A stretch of DNA of 64,000 nt, from the NCBI GenBank assembly GCA_900469615.1, contig UBYA01000003.1, positions 62,001 to 126,000 of the forward strand. Direction: 5' to 3'. Source of the DNA: Hyphomicrobiales bacterium (GTDB taxonomy: Bacteria > Pseudomonadota > Alphaproteobacteria > Rhizobiales > Rhizobiaceae). The stretch's first letter is position 1. Each line of letters begins with the position of its first letter. Below the pieces are notes generated by a model. The model was not told the origin of the DNA, ran no database searches, and saw only the letters and a program-made list of their open reading frames with translations. The translations under genes and the position numbers were made by a program. Positions 20,298 to 28,327 of the stretch are shown here, in pieces.

Positions 20298-20710
20298 ACC
20301 GCCTCGAAATCCTCGCGATCGCCGTAATAGGGATCGGGAATGTCCTTGTCGCCATCAAGCGTGAAGGCGTGGAAGAGGTGCAGCCTGCCGAGAGCGTGGG
20401 CGGGCGCTGCCTTGCGCAAGTTCTTCAAATTGTCTTGATCCATCGCCAGGATCAGATCGAACCTGACGAAATCGGCGGGTTCGATGCGTCGGGCGCGCTG
20501 ACCCGAAATATCGATTCCATGACCCGCCGCGGCCGCAATCGAACGGCGATCCGGCCGCTGCCCCCGATGCCAGCCGCCGGTGCCGGCCGAATCGATTTCG
20601 AACTCGCCCGCGCGGCCGGCCTTGCTTGCCAGATGCCTGAATATGCCTTCCGCAAGGGGCGACCGGCAGATGTTGCCGGCGCAGACGAAAAGAATCCTGT
20701 GACGATCCAT
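20246..20710 (-). CDS. low molecular weight protein-tyrosine phosphatase
   Basis: The 154-residue cytoplasmic phosphatase has the N-terminal P-loop CAGNICRSP (about residues 10-18, C-x5-R-S) and the general-acid Asp in IPDPYYG near 127. ATG 20710 places the P-loop at the usual distance from the start. Bacterial LMW-PTPs often oppose tyrosine kinases of exopolysaccharide synthesis or arsenate-related partners, but no such gene is nearby. It is divergent from phhB by 35 bases. Confidence 0.92.
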   Translation of the reverse strand: MDRHRILFVCAGNICRSPLAEGIFRHLASKAGRAGEFEIDSAGTGGWHRGQRPDRRSIAAAAGHGIDISGQRARRIEPADFVRFDLILAMDQDNLKNLRKAAPAHALGRLHLFHAFTLDGDKDIPDPYYGDREDFEAVYTMLLAGCSALLPKLG

Positions 20711-20745
20711 GCTATCGTTCAACCGCTGAAGAGGAGTGATCCGTC

Positions 20746-21051
20746 ATGAAATACGAGAAGCTGGACCGCGCGGCAATCGATGAAAACCTTGCGGAGCTCA
20801 ACGGCTGGGCGCTTGCGGCCGACGGTCTTTCGATTTCGAAGACGTTCAAGTTCCGCAATTTCGTCGAGGCCTTCGGCTTCATGACGGAAGCCGCCCTCGC
20901 TGCGGAAAAATTCAACCATCACCCGGAATGGTTCAACGTCTATTCCCGTGTCGAGGTGAAGCTGACGACGCATGACGCCGGCGGCCTGACGGATCACGAC
21001 GTCAAGCTGGCGAAGGCGATGGAGAAGGCGGCAGCGCGCCGGATCGATTGA
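20746..21051 (+). CDS. phhB: pterin-4a-carbinolamine dehydratase
   Basis: The 101-residue PCD/DCoH enzyme dehydrates 4a-hydroxytetrahydropterin and so recycles the cofactor of aromatic amino acid hydroxylases. The active-site motif is present: [13 protein letters not shown] near residues 59-71, with two adjacent His, and a later His in [17 protein letters not shown] lies about 8 bases before ATG 20746. No hydroxylase gene is adjacent, so the physiological partner is unclear. Confidence 0.94.
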   Translation: MKYEKLDRAAIDENLAELNGWALAADGLSISKTFKFRNFVEAFGFMTEAALAAEKFNHHPEWFNVYSRVEVKLTTHDAGGLTDHDVKLAKAMEKAAARRID

Positions 21052-21130
21052 CCGGATCGATTGAATCGCGGCCTGCGATCACCATATGTTTACACGGTCC
21101 GGGCAACGGGCCTCGATAGAGGTGAATGGA

Positions 21131-21520
21131 ATGGATGACATCAAGTACGGGGAAATCCTGTTGCCTGGTGACGAAGAGACCCAAAAAGAGCAGGAGAAAT
21201 CGGTGCGCAGCAAATTCTGGCCGACCTTGCGAAAGGCGGCTCGCCATATTCCCTTTTCCCGCGACGTCGTGGCCGCCTTCTATTGCGCGCTCGACCCGCA
21301 GACGCCGACGCGCGTTCGCGGCATATTGCTGGCCGCGCTCGGCTATTTCGTCATGCCGGTCGATATCATCCCAGATTTTTTTGCCGTTATCGGATATTCG
21401 GACGATGTCGCTGTGCTGACGCTCGCCTTCAGCATGATCAGAGGCCATATCCGCCAGGAACACTACGATGCCGCCGACCGGGCGTTGGAGAACGAGCCCG
21501 CGCCCATGAAGACGGCCTGA
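21131..21520 (+). CDS. DUF1232 (YkvA-like) protein
   Basis: The 129-residue protein carries a DUF1232/YkvA domain at about residues 55-100. The signature Tyr-Phe-x-x-Pro-x-Asp-x-x-Pro-Asp is seen as YFVMPVDIIPD, followed by the GYSDD segment. The hydrophobic core suggests one or two short membrane helices. ATG 21131 with GAGGTG about 8 bases upstream was chosen over an earlier in-frame ATG at 21086. Function unknown. Confidence 0.85.
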   Translation: MDDIKYGEILLPGDEETQKEQEKSVRSKFWPTLRKAARHIPFSRDVVAAFYCALDPQTPTRVRGILLAALGYFVMPVDIIPDFFAVIGYSDDVAVLTLAFSMIRGHIRQEHYDAADRALENEPAPMKTA

Positions 21521-21853
21521 TGCCCGCTTTCAGGGGAGATCCGAATCCTCTCGGGTTTCCAGAGATTTATGAGCTCCCCCTGATTTTAGCGAGGTCAAAT
21601 TCTTGCCCGAATCTTTCTGTCTTAAATCGAAGCTGTTGGATGGTGTTCCCATCATCCGGGTTTTCCAATTCCTTCTGATGCGTTTCAAGCTTTGCGCGAT
21701 ATCTGGATTGAAATGGCACGGAGCCAGTGGTGGGCAGCGTTCCGTTGACGGTTTGGTAACCTGAATAAAGTCAAAATAAGGCAGCTCACGAGCATCGGCG
21801 TGCGTCAATCGAATCGCCATGAGCTCTGGACCGCAAGAAATCGGCAGGAAACC
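21521..21853. other. 333-base gap with a possible 50-codon frame
   Basis: This gap is AT-richer than its surroundings. On the - strand, 21719 to 21567 can be read from GTG as a 50-residue polar, helical peptide (…RYRAKLETHQKELEN…). There is no good ribosome binding site and I do not recognise the product. It could be a small gene, the tail of a decayed gene or chance. The right end must hold the promoter of the IalB-like gene. Confidence 0.35.
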
Positions 21854-22396
21854 ATGTTTGTAAAAAGCTTCGCAATCGCCCTCTCGCTCGTTCTGGCCGG
21901 AACCGGTATCGCGTCCGCGCAGACCAAGAAGCAGACCCAGGCAGCGGCAGCACCGGCGGCTCCCTCGCGCATTCAGCAGTTCGACGCCTGGGGCGCCTAT
22001 TCCTACCAGTCCGCCGGCGGCAAGGTCTGCTACGTCCTCTCCGTGCCGACCGCCAAGACGCCGGCGACGGGCATCGATCACGGCGATAATTTCTTCATCG
22101 TGTCGCAGCGCCCCGGCCAGAACATTTCCTACGAGCCGCAGGCGATGATGGGCTATCCGCTCAAGGACAATTCCAAGGTCAACGTCGTCATCGACAACAA
22201 GTCCTTCGTGATGTTCACCAAGGACAAGGCCGCCTGGGTCGAAAACGCCGCGCAGGAGCCTGCGCTGGTGGCGGCGCTGAAATCGGGCCATTCGCTGAAG
22301 GTTTCGGCGACCTCCAAGAAGGGCACGGCCACGTCCTATACCTATTCGCTGAAGGGCGTCAGTGCCGCGCTGAAGCAGATCGAAAACTGCAAATAA
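21854..22396 (+). CDS. invasion-associated locus B (IalB) family exported protein
   Basis: The 180-residue exported protein belongs to the IalB family, named after a Bartonella factor for erythrocyte invasion; in plant-associated and free-living relatives the role is unknown. The signal peptide (about residues 1-22) ends at ASA-QT. A low-complexity Ala/Gln linker leads to the IalB domain, with WGAYSY near residue 50, a cysteine in GKVCYVLSVP near 60 and another as the penultimate residue (NCK), likely a disulfide pair. ATG 21854 follows CAGGAAACC. A strong terminator follows, so it is monocistronic. Confidence 0.88.
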   Translation: MFVKSFAIALSLVLAGTGIASAQTKKQTQAAAAPAAPSRIQQFDAWGAYSYQSAGGKVCYVLSVPTAKTPATGIDHGDNFFIVSQRPGQNISYEPQAMMGYPLKDNSKVNVVIDNKSFVMFTKDKAAWVENAAQEPALVAALKSGHSLKVSATSKKGTATSYTYSLKGVSAALKQIENCK

Positions 22397-22456
22397 GATC
22401 GAGGGCCGAGAGATCACGGTAATGTGATCCTCCCGCTGCCGCGACCGCAATGATGA

Positions 22457-22487
22457 GGCCGGTCATGTAGACCGGCCTTTCGCTTTT
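22457..22487 (+). terminator. rho-independent terminator of the IalB-like gene
   Basis: An 8-bp perfect stem (GGCCGGTC at 22457-22464, GACCGGCC at 22470-22477) with loop ATGTA is followed by TTTCGCTTTT, about 60 bases after the stop. Confidence 0.88.
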
Positions 22488-22681
22488 GAGGGCCAGCCTC
22501 GCTTTTAAGGGAAAGGGATGACGCGGGCGGAAATTAATGCTAAAGGCCGCGCCAACAGCAGGTGTCCGGCAAACAGCTTGTCCCGCCACCGCATGAATCT
22601 TCAGATTTCCGTGCCTTGCCCGCATCCGCAGCTTTCGTCAGCTTTTGCGGCATCGCCGATGTGAACCGTTGGAACGATCCT

Positions 22682-23917
22682 ATGTCCGCCACCGATGTCA
22701 TAACTCCCTCCAGGCTCAAGCCGATGCCGGTATCGCAGCCGGTCGAGCTTTCGCCGAAGCCGTCGCTGATCGGCATGACGCGCGAAGAAATGGGCGCGGC
22801 TCTGAAGGAAAAGGGCGTTGCGGACAAGCAGATCAAGATGCGCGTCAGCCAGCTCTGGAACTGGATCTACGTGCGCGGCGTCTCCGATTTCGATGCCATG
22901 GCGAATGTCTCGAAGGACATGCGCGAAATGCTGAAGACGCATTTCACCATCGCGCGTCCCGAAATCGTCGAGGAGCAGGTGTCTAACGACGGCACCCGCA
23001 AATGGTTGCTGCGCTTTCCGCCGCGCGGCGCGGGACGTCCCGTCGAGGTCGAAAGCGTCTACATTCCGGAAGAAGGGCGCGGCACGCTCTGCATTTCCAG
23101 CCAGGTCGGCTGCTCGCTCACCTGTTCCTTCTGTCACACCGGCACGCAGCGCCTGGTGCGCAACCTGACCGCGGAGGAAATCCTGTCGCAGCTGCTTTTG
23201 GCGCGCGACCGGCTCGGCGATTTCCCGGACCGCGAAGCGCCGCAGGGCACGATCATGCCGGCCGAGGGCCGCAAGGTCAGCAATATCGTCATGATGGGCA
23301 TGGGCGAGCCGCTTTATAATTTCGACAGCGTCAAGCGGGCGCTGCTGATCGCATCGGACGGCGATGGCTTGTCCCTGTCGAAGCGGCGCATCACCCTTTC
23401 GACCTCGGGCGTGGTGCCGGAAATCTATCGCACCGGCGACGAGATCGGCGTGATGCTGGCAATCTCGCTGCATGCCGTGCGCGATGACCTGCGCGACATG
23501 CTGGTGCCGATCAACAAGAAGTATCCGCTGAAGGAACTGATGGACGCCTGCCGCGCCTATCCCGGTCTTTCGAATGCCCGGCGCATCACCTTCGAATATG
23601 TGATGCTGAAGGGCGTCAACGACAGCCTGGAGGATGCCAAGGGGCTCATTCAGCTGCTGAAGGGCGTGCCGGCCAAGATCAACCTGATCCCCTTCAATCC
23701 CTGGCCCGGCACGAATTACCAGTGTTCGGACTGGGAGCAGATCGAGAAGTTCGCCGATTTCATCAATTCGGCCGGTTACGCCTCTCCGATCCGCACGCCG
23801 AGAGGGCGAGACATTCTCGCCGCATGCGGCCAGCTGAAGTCGGAGTCGGAGCGCATGCGCAAGACGGAGCGATTGGCTTTCGAAGCAATGATGATCGCCA
23901 ATCACGGCGAGGATTGA
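22682..23917 (+). CDS. rlmN: 23S rRNA/tRNA adenine-C2 methyltransferase RlmN
   Basis: RlmN is a radical-SAM enzyme that methylates C2 of A2503 in 23S rRNA and A37 in some tRNAs. The 411-residue protein has the CxxxCxxC triad in CSLTCSFC (about residues 145-152), GEPL near 211, and the two methyl-transfer cysteines expected in the family, the C-terminal one in AACGQL near 384. ATG 22682 gives the length typical of rhizobial RlmN; an upstream ATG would add 40 atypical residues. The following membrane-protein gene starts 5 bases after its stop. Confidence 0.95.
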   Translation: MSATDVITPSRLKPMPVSQPVELSPKPSLIGMTREEMGAALKEKGVADKQIKMRVSQLWNWIYVRGVSDFDAMANVSKDMREMLKTHFTIARPEIVEEQVSNDGTRKWLLRFPPRGAGRPVEVESVYIPEEGRGTLCISSQVGCSLTCSFCHTGTQRLVRNLTAEEILSQLLLARDRLGDFPDREAPQGTIMPAEGRKVSNIVMMGMGEPLYNFDSVKRALLIASDGDGLSLSKRRITLSTSGVVPEIYRTGDEIGVMLAISLHAVRDDLRDMLVPINKKYPLKELMDACRAYPGLSNARRITFEYVMLKGVNDSLEDAKGLIQLLKGVPAKINLIPFNPWPGTNYQCSDWEQIEKFADFINSAGYASPIRTPRGRDILAACGQLKSESERMRKTERLAFEAMMIANHGED

Positions 23918-23922
23918 GATTG

Positions 23923-24339
23923 ATGCTCGTTGGATTGCGCAAGCCGATCAGGCTCCTGTGGGGCTATCTCGCCGCTTGCGCTCTGATGGGTTTCGTCCTG
24001 GCCTGCGTTGCCGCCTATACCCTGCCGGGAACCGGAGCGCCCGAACTTTTCGCGCTGACCGTCGAGATGACCAAGGCTGCGATGATCGTCAGCATTCTGC
24101 CATCCCTCGTCGTCATTCCGATCATGGAATGGCGCCGCGTGCGCCGCTGGTTCGGATATGCGATCTACGGCGCCGTTCTGTCGACGGTGGCCTCCATCCT
24201 GATTTCAGGTGCCATGGAAAAGCCGCAGCCCCTCAACCTGATCACGATCGCGGTCTGCTTCGCTTTTCTGGGGGCTGCGTGCGCGACCGTCTACTGGCTG
24301 ATCGCCGGCCGATACCCTATTCTCAACGAGCCTGAGTGA
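23923..24339 (+). CDS. small four-helix membrane protein, unknown function
   Basis: The 138-residue protein has four hydrophobic segments at about residues 11-31, 45-62, 74-94 and 101-122, with a basic loop (EWRRVRRW) between the second and third. It begins 5 bases after rlmN, so the two probably share a transcript. I do not recognise a named domain. The 3' end overlaps by 17 bases the broken LysE-family gene on the opposite strand. Confidence 0.75.
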   Translation: MLVGLRKPIRLLWGYLAACALMGFVLACVAAYTLPGTGAPELFALTVEMTKAAMIVSILPSLVVIPIMEWRRVRRWFGYAIYGAVLSTVASILISGAMEKPQPLNLITIAVCFAFLGAACATVYWLIAGRYPILNEPE

Positions 24340-24543
24340 AGAAGATCTTCACCGCGAAAGCCGAAAAGACGCTGGCAAAAGCGTAGTCGAGGCCGCGCAT
24401 CACACAGCGATTCCGCTGCAGCCATGACGGCAGGCCATCGCGCGGCCGATTGACAGCGTCATGCCCGGACCGGGCGTCAGCGCCAGCAACAGACTCGCCG
24501 CCGAGAAGGCGAGAAGGGTCGGCAGGCTGGGCATGAAATCCAT
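24323..24543 (-). pseudogene. LysE-family translocator remnant, internal deletion
   Basis: From ATG 24543 the frame gives 47 residues with a LysE/RhtB N-terminus (LLLALTPGPGMTLSIGRAM) and then a TGA at 24400-24402. In another frame, from about 24410 to 24323, the sequence encodes a typical LysE C-terminus (MRGLDYAFASVFSAFAVK, ending in FFTQAR and TGA). A complete family member is about 205-210 residues, so some 130 central residues are missing and the two ends are out of frame. I read this as a deletion-type pseudogene. Two intact LysE-family genes occur at 27589-28230 and 62611-63249. Confidence 0.8.
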
Positions 24544-24606
24544 GAAGCTGCTCCGAAGGCCGGATAGGGGTCGGCGTTTTCCATCCGGCTTCCGGGGGAT
24601 TGCAAA

Positions 24607-25461
24607 TCAATCCTTCCTTTCCAGGAAGGCCTTGAATTGATCGGCATAGTCGGGGTGCCAGCGCGATAGCGGCGGCCGGTTCTCGACGATATCGCCGGCC
24701 GCCCAGAGCATGCGGCGTTCGTCGGTCGGTCGGGCGACATCGTTATCCGGGCAGAGAATGTAGAAATCGCCGCGCGCCAGGCTTTCCACCATGAATTCCA
24801 CCGTCTGTTCCGGCGTCCAGGCGGCGTCCGGCTTTTCCGCGCGTTCGCCCTTGGTGAGGCCGGTGAAGACGAAGCCGGGGATGAGGAGGTGAGCCGAGAT
24901 CTTCGCATCTTCCGTATTGCGCAGCTCGTGTTGCAGCGCCTCGGTAAACACTTTCACGCCGGCCTTCGAGACATTGTAGGCGGGATTTCCCGGAGGCGTG
25001 GTGATGCCCTGCTTCGAGCCGGTGTTGATGATGAGGCCCGGCTCGCCATGCGCGATCATGCCCGGCCCGAAGACCCGCGTGCCGTTGATGACGCCGAGCA
25101 GATTGACGCCGAGGATGGCGTCCCAGCCCGATTGCGCGCTGAAGATCGAGGTTTCCGGGCCGATGCCGGCATTGTTCATCAGCACATGCACCCGGCCGAA
25201 GCGCTGCAGGACGGCGCGCTCCAGCGCTTCCAGCGCCTCCTTGTCGGCGACGTCGGTCTCGACGGCCAATACGTGTTCTTCGCCCGTGATCGCCTTGAGT
25301 TCGGTGGCTGCGTGCGCCAGCCGGTCGCCGCCGAGATCGGCAATGACGACGCTCATGCCGCGCGAGGCGAAATATTTCGCCGCGGCCAAGCCGATGCCGG
25401 AAGCGCCGCCGGTGATGACGGCAACATTGGATTTCCTGAAAATGTCTTGAATATCGGTCAA
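24607..25461 (-). CDS. SDR family NAD(P)-dependent oxidoreductase
   Basis: The 284-residue classical short-chain dehydrogenase has the cofactor motif TGGASGIG (about residues 18-25), an Asp after strand 2 (VIADLGG), NNAG near 96, and the catalytic Ser and Tyr-x3-Lys (INTGSKQG, AYNVSKAG near 162-169). No ATG fits; TTG 25461 is preceded by GGAGGG at about 8 bases, which supports it. The substrate is not predictable. It stands between the LysE remnant and argG and is divergent from argG. Confidence 0.88.
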   Translation of the reverse strand: MTDIQDIFRKSNVAVITGGASGIGLAAAKYFASRGMSVVIADLGGDRLAHAATELKAITGEEHVLAVETDVADKEALEALERAVLQRFGRVHVLMNNAGIGPETSIFSAQSGWDAILGVNLLGVINGTRVFGPGMIAHGEPGLIINTGSKQGITTPPGNPAYNVSKAGVKVFTEALQHELRNTEDAKISAHLLIPGFVFTGLTKGERAEKPDAAWTPEQTVEFMVESLARGDFYILCPDNDVARPTDERRMLWAAGDIVENRPPLSRWHPDYADQFKAFLERKD

Positions 25462-25642
25462 AGGCGTGCCCTCCAGGCATTGCTTGCTCGCCGCCGAAAT
25501 ATGGTGCTTTCGGAAGGTGTGTCAAACCTCGGTGAGGCGGCGATGCCGCGCCTCCCCTTGCGCCTTGCGATAATCTCGCTAAAAGTTTCGCGACACAGCT
25601 TTGCGGGCCTCTCCCCTGGCTCGCCTTGAAACGGAACTCATC

Positions 25643-26866
25643 ATGGCATCACATAAAGACGTGAAGAAAGTCGTTCTCGCCTATTCCGGCGGTCTCGACA
25701 CCTCGATTATCCTGAAGTGGCTGCAGACGGAGCTGGGTGCCGAAGTCGTCACCTTCACCGCCGATCTTGGCCAGGGCGAAGAGTTGGAGCCGGCGCGCAA
25801 GAAGGCCGAAATGCTCGGCATCAAGGAAATCTACATCGAGGACGTGCGCGAGGAATTCGTGCGCGATTTCGTCTTCCCGATGTTCCGTGCCAATGCCGTC
25901 TATGAAGGCGTCTACCTGCTCGGCACCTCCATCGCCCGTCCGCTGATTTCCAAGCATCTGATCGAGATCGCCAAGAAGACCGGCGCCGATGCCATCGCCC
26001 ATGGCGCGACCGGCAAGGGCAACGATCAGGTTCGCTTCGAGCTTTCGGCCTATGCGCTGAACCCGGACATCAAGATCATCGCCCCCTGGCGCGACTGGTC
26101 TTTCAAGAGCCGTACCGACCTGCTCGAATTCGCAGAAAAGCATCAGATCCCGGTTGCCAAGGACAAGAAGGGCGAAGCGCCGTTCTCCGTCGACGCCAAC
26201 CTGCTGCACTCCTCCTCCGAAGGCAAGGTTCTGGAAGATCCGGCCCAGGAAGCGCCGGAATATGTGCATATGCGCACGATTTCCCCTGAGGCCGCTCCCG
26301 ACAAGGCCACCATCATCAAGGTCGGCTTCGAAAAGGGCGACGCCGTTTCGATCAATGGCGAGCGCCTGAGCCCGGCGACGCTGCTTGCCAAACTGAACGA
26401 ATATGGCCGCGACAACGGTATCGGCCGTCTCGACCTCGTCGAGAACCGTTTCGTCGGCATGAAGTCGCGCGGCGTCTACGAGACCCCCGGCGGCACGATC
26501 CTGCTTACGGCGCACCGCGCCATCGAATCCATCACGCTCGACCGCGGTGCCGCGCACCTCAAGGACGAGCTGATGCCGCGCTATGCCGAGCTGATCTATT
26601 ACGGCTTCTGGTTCTCGCCGGAGCGCGAGATGCTGCAGGCGCTGATCGACAAGAGCCAGGAGCATGTCGAAGGCGAAGTGACGCTGAAGCTCTACAAGGG
26701 CAACGTCATGGTCATCGGCCGCGAAAGCCCGAGGTCGCTTTACTCAGACAAGCTCGTTACCTTCGAGGACGATCAGGGCGCTTACGACCAGAAGGACGCC
26801 GCCGGCTTCATCAAGCTCAATGCGCTGCGCCTGCGCACGCTCGCCAAGCGCAACCTGTCGAAGTAA
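25643..26866 (+). CDS. argG: argininosuccinate synthase
   Basis: ArgG joins citrulline and aspartate with ATP to form argininosuccinate in arginine biosynthesis. The 407-residue protein has the ATP pyrophosphatase P-loop YSGGLDTS (about residues 14-21), [13 protein letters not shown] near 118-130 and the citrulline/aspartate-binding [13 protein letters not shown] block near 183. ATG 25643 was chosen for the family N-terminus (KVVLAYSGG); an upstream ATG at 25601 is unlikely. It ends in a strong terminator and appears monocistronic. Confidence 0.97.
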   Translation: MASHKDVKKVVLAYSGGLDTSIILKWLQTELGAEVVTFTADLGQGEELEPARKKAEMLGIKEIYIEDVREEFVRDFVFPMFRANAVYEGVYLLGTSIARPLISKHLIEIAKKTGADAIAHGATGKGNDQVRFELSAYALNPDIKIIAPWRDWSFKSRTDLLEFAEKHQIPVAKDKKGEAPFSVDANLLHSSSEGKVLEDPAQEAPEYVHMRTISPEAAPDKATIIKVGFEKGDAVSINGERLSPATLLAKLNEYGRDNGIGRLDLVENRFVGMKSRGVYETPGGTILLTAHRAIESITLDRGAAHLKDELMPRYAELIYYGFWFSPEREMLQALIDKSQEHVEGEVTLKLYKGNVMVIGRESPRSLYSDKLVTFEDDQGAYDQKDAAGFIKLNALRLRTLAKRNLSK

Positions 26867-26883
26867 TCGACATCAGAATAGAG

Positions 26884-26924
26884 AAAAGCCCGCTTCCGGT
26901 CGCCGGAAGCGGGCTTTTCTTTTT
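26884..26924 (+). terminator. rho-independent terminator of argG
   Basis: A perfect 16-bp stem (26884-26899 with 26903-26918) with a 3-base TCG loop is followed by CTTTTT, 17 bases after the argG stop. The flanking A and T tracts would let it act in both directions, also ending the convergent marR-type gene. Confidence 0.93.
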
Positions 26925-26943
26925 GGAAGATGGCGGCCAGGAA

Positions 26944-27426
26944 TTAATCCACCGGCCTCAATTCGCGTTCGACTTCCGAGGGCGCTTCGGCCTTCTGCAG
27001 ATTACTGCGGAAGTCGCAAAGCGCGTCGTGCAACTGCACCTGCAACTCCTTGCCGAAACCCTGCGTCGCATTGCGCTCGACTTCGCAGATTTCCTTGTCG
27101 ATCTGCTTTAATTTGGCGTCGGCCGATTCCGAAAGCACGATCCGCTTGGCGCGGCGGTCCAGCGGGTCCGGCTGGCGTTCGATCAGGCCTCGCGCTTGCA
27201 ACTTGTCCAGAAAGGCGCTGACCGTCATCGGCTCCAGCCCCATCCGGGAGGCGATGTCGAGCTGGCGGCTGCCATTGATGGCGGCGACCTGCATCAGCGT
27301 TCGGGCTTCCCCTGCCGTCAGTCCGAGCCCGGCGACAAGAATGCGCCGCTCGAAGGCCGCCCTGATCAGTCGGGCGCAATCGCTTACAAGAAAAGCGAGC
27401 GAGTCCGTATTAATCCTGCTGTTCAT
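26944..27426 (-). CDS. MarR family transcriptional regulator
   Basis: The 160-residue protein is a winged-helix MarR-type regulator. The recognition region is about residues 52-75 (QLDIASRMGLEPMTVSAFLDKL), followed by the wing with the conserved DRRAKRIVLS near 92. ATG 27426 follows AGGGAAAC. It is divergent from a LysE-family exporter with 162 bases between them. MarR proteins often repress a divergent transporter gene, so control of that exporter is the natural guess; I see no convincing operator, only an imperfect TTCG-N5-CGAA. Confidence 0.88.
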   Translation of the reverse strand: MNSRINTDSLAFLVSDCARLIRAAFERRILVAGLGLTAGEARTLMQVAAINGSRQLDIASRMGLEPMTVSAFLDKLQARGLIERQPDPLDRRAKRIVLSESADAKLKQIDKEICEVERNATQGFGKELQVQLHDALCDFRSNLQKAEAPSEVERELRPVD

Positions 27427-27588
27427 AAGCGTTTCCCTACCTACGCTCTTTAATTTTTGGGCCCCGCTTACGTTCTTATTGTTTTCGTCCCGCGAACACA
27501 ACGGCTTCTTGATACTTAAAATGAAGCGCAGCTTGACCTGATTCTGTAGAACGCTACTCTCACGCAATTACCAGTGGGAACAACCATC

Positions 27589-28230
27589 ATGACGCAATCG
27601 CTTATTGTCGGCGCCTTTCTCGCCGCGCTTTTCTATGTGCTCATTCCAGGTCCCGCTTTTCTGGCGCTGCTCGGCATTGGGGCGGGGCAGGGGCGCAAAG
27701 CCGGCGCCTTCTTCGTCAGCGGCCATCTGCTCGGCGATCTCGTCTGGTCGACGCTGGCGCTGGTTGCGATCGTCGGAGCGAGGACCATCGGCACTTTCGT
27801 TTTCGACCTGCTGGGATTGCTGTGCGGCCTCTATCTCGCCTGGATCGGCTGGAACGCCGTGACGGCCAAGCCGAAAGGCGACGGCAAGTCGCTGGTCAAT
27901 GTCGACCGTCCTTTTCGCCGCGGCCTGATCTTCGGCGTCACCAATCCGAAGGGATATCCCGTCGCGCTGGCAACCTTCACCGCCCTTGTCGCCGGCTCCG
28001 CCAGCGCACTGACCTTCAGCGCTCTGCCGCTGCTGCTCATCGTTTCCTTCGCCGGCTTCATAACGGCCGACCTCATTCTCGTCGGCATCATCGGAGCAGG
28101 CACGGTGCGGCGCTTCTACCGCGCGCATGAGCGGCTGATCGTGCGTTGCTCCGGCGTGCTGTTCATGGGCTTCGCTGCGCAGGCGCTCTGGCATGCCACG
28201 CCCGGCCTGCTCGGCTGGCGCAGGGCCTGA
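27589..28230 (+). CDS. LysE/RhtB family amino acid exporter
   Basis: The 213-residue inner-membrane protein has six hydrophobic helices and the LysE signature near the N-terminus (VLIPGPAFLALLGIGAGQGRKAG, about residues 16-38), with the NPKGY motif near residue 118. ATG 27589 follows GTGGGAAC. LysE-family proteins export basic or neutral amino acids; the substrate here is not known. It is divergent from a MarR-type gene, which may regulate it. Confidence 0.88.
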   Translation: MTQSLIVGAFLAALFYVLIPGPAFLALLGIGAGQGRKAGAFFVSGHLLGDLVWSTLALVAIVGARTIGTFVFDLLGLLCGLYLAWIGWNAVTAKPKGDGKSLVNVDRPFRRGLIFGVTNPKGYPVALATFTALVAGSASALTFSALPLLLIVSFAGFITADLILVGIIGAGTVRRFYRAHERLIVRCSGVLFMGFAAQALWHATPGLLGWRRA

Positions 28231-28327
28231 TTTCCATCGATGAATTTGTTCCGCTCCGCCATACCAATTCGGCGGGGCCGGCCTTATATCGTGCTTCGAT
28301 CAGATGTCTGCCGAAAGGATGCCCCGC

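Noticed and set aside
25534-25553. GAGGCG...CGCCTC hairpin upstream of argG as an attenuator
   Set aside because: A six-base stem in GC-rich DNA with no leader peptide, T run or known RNA motif; probably chance.
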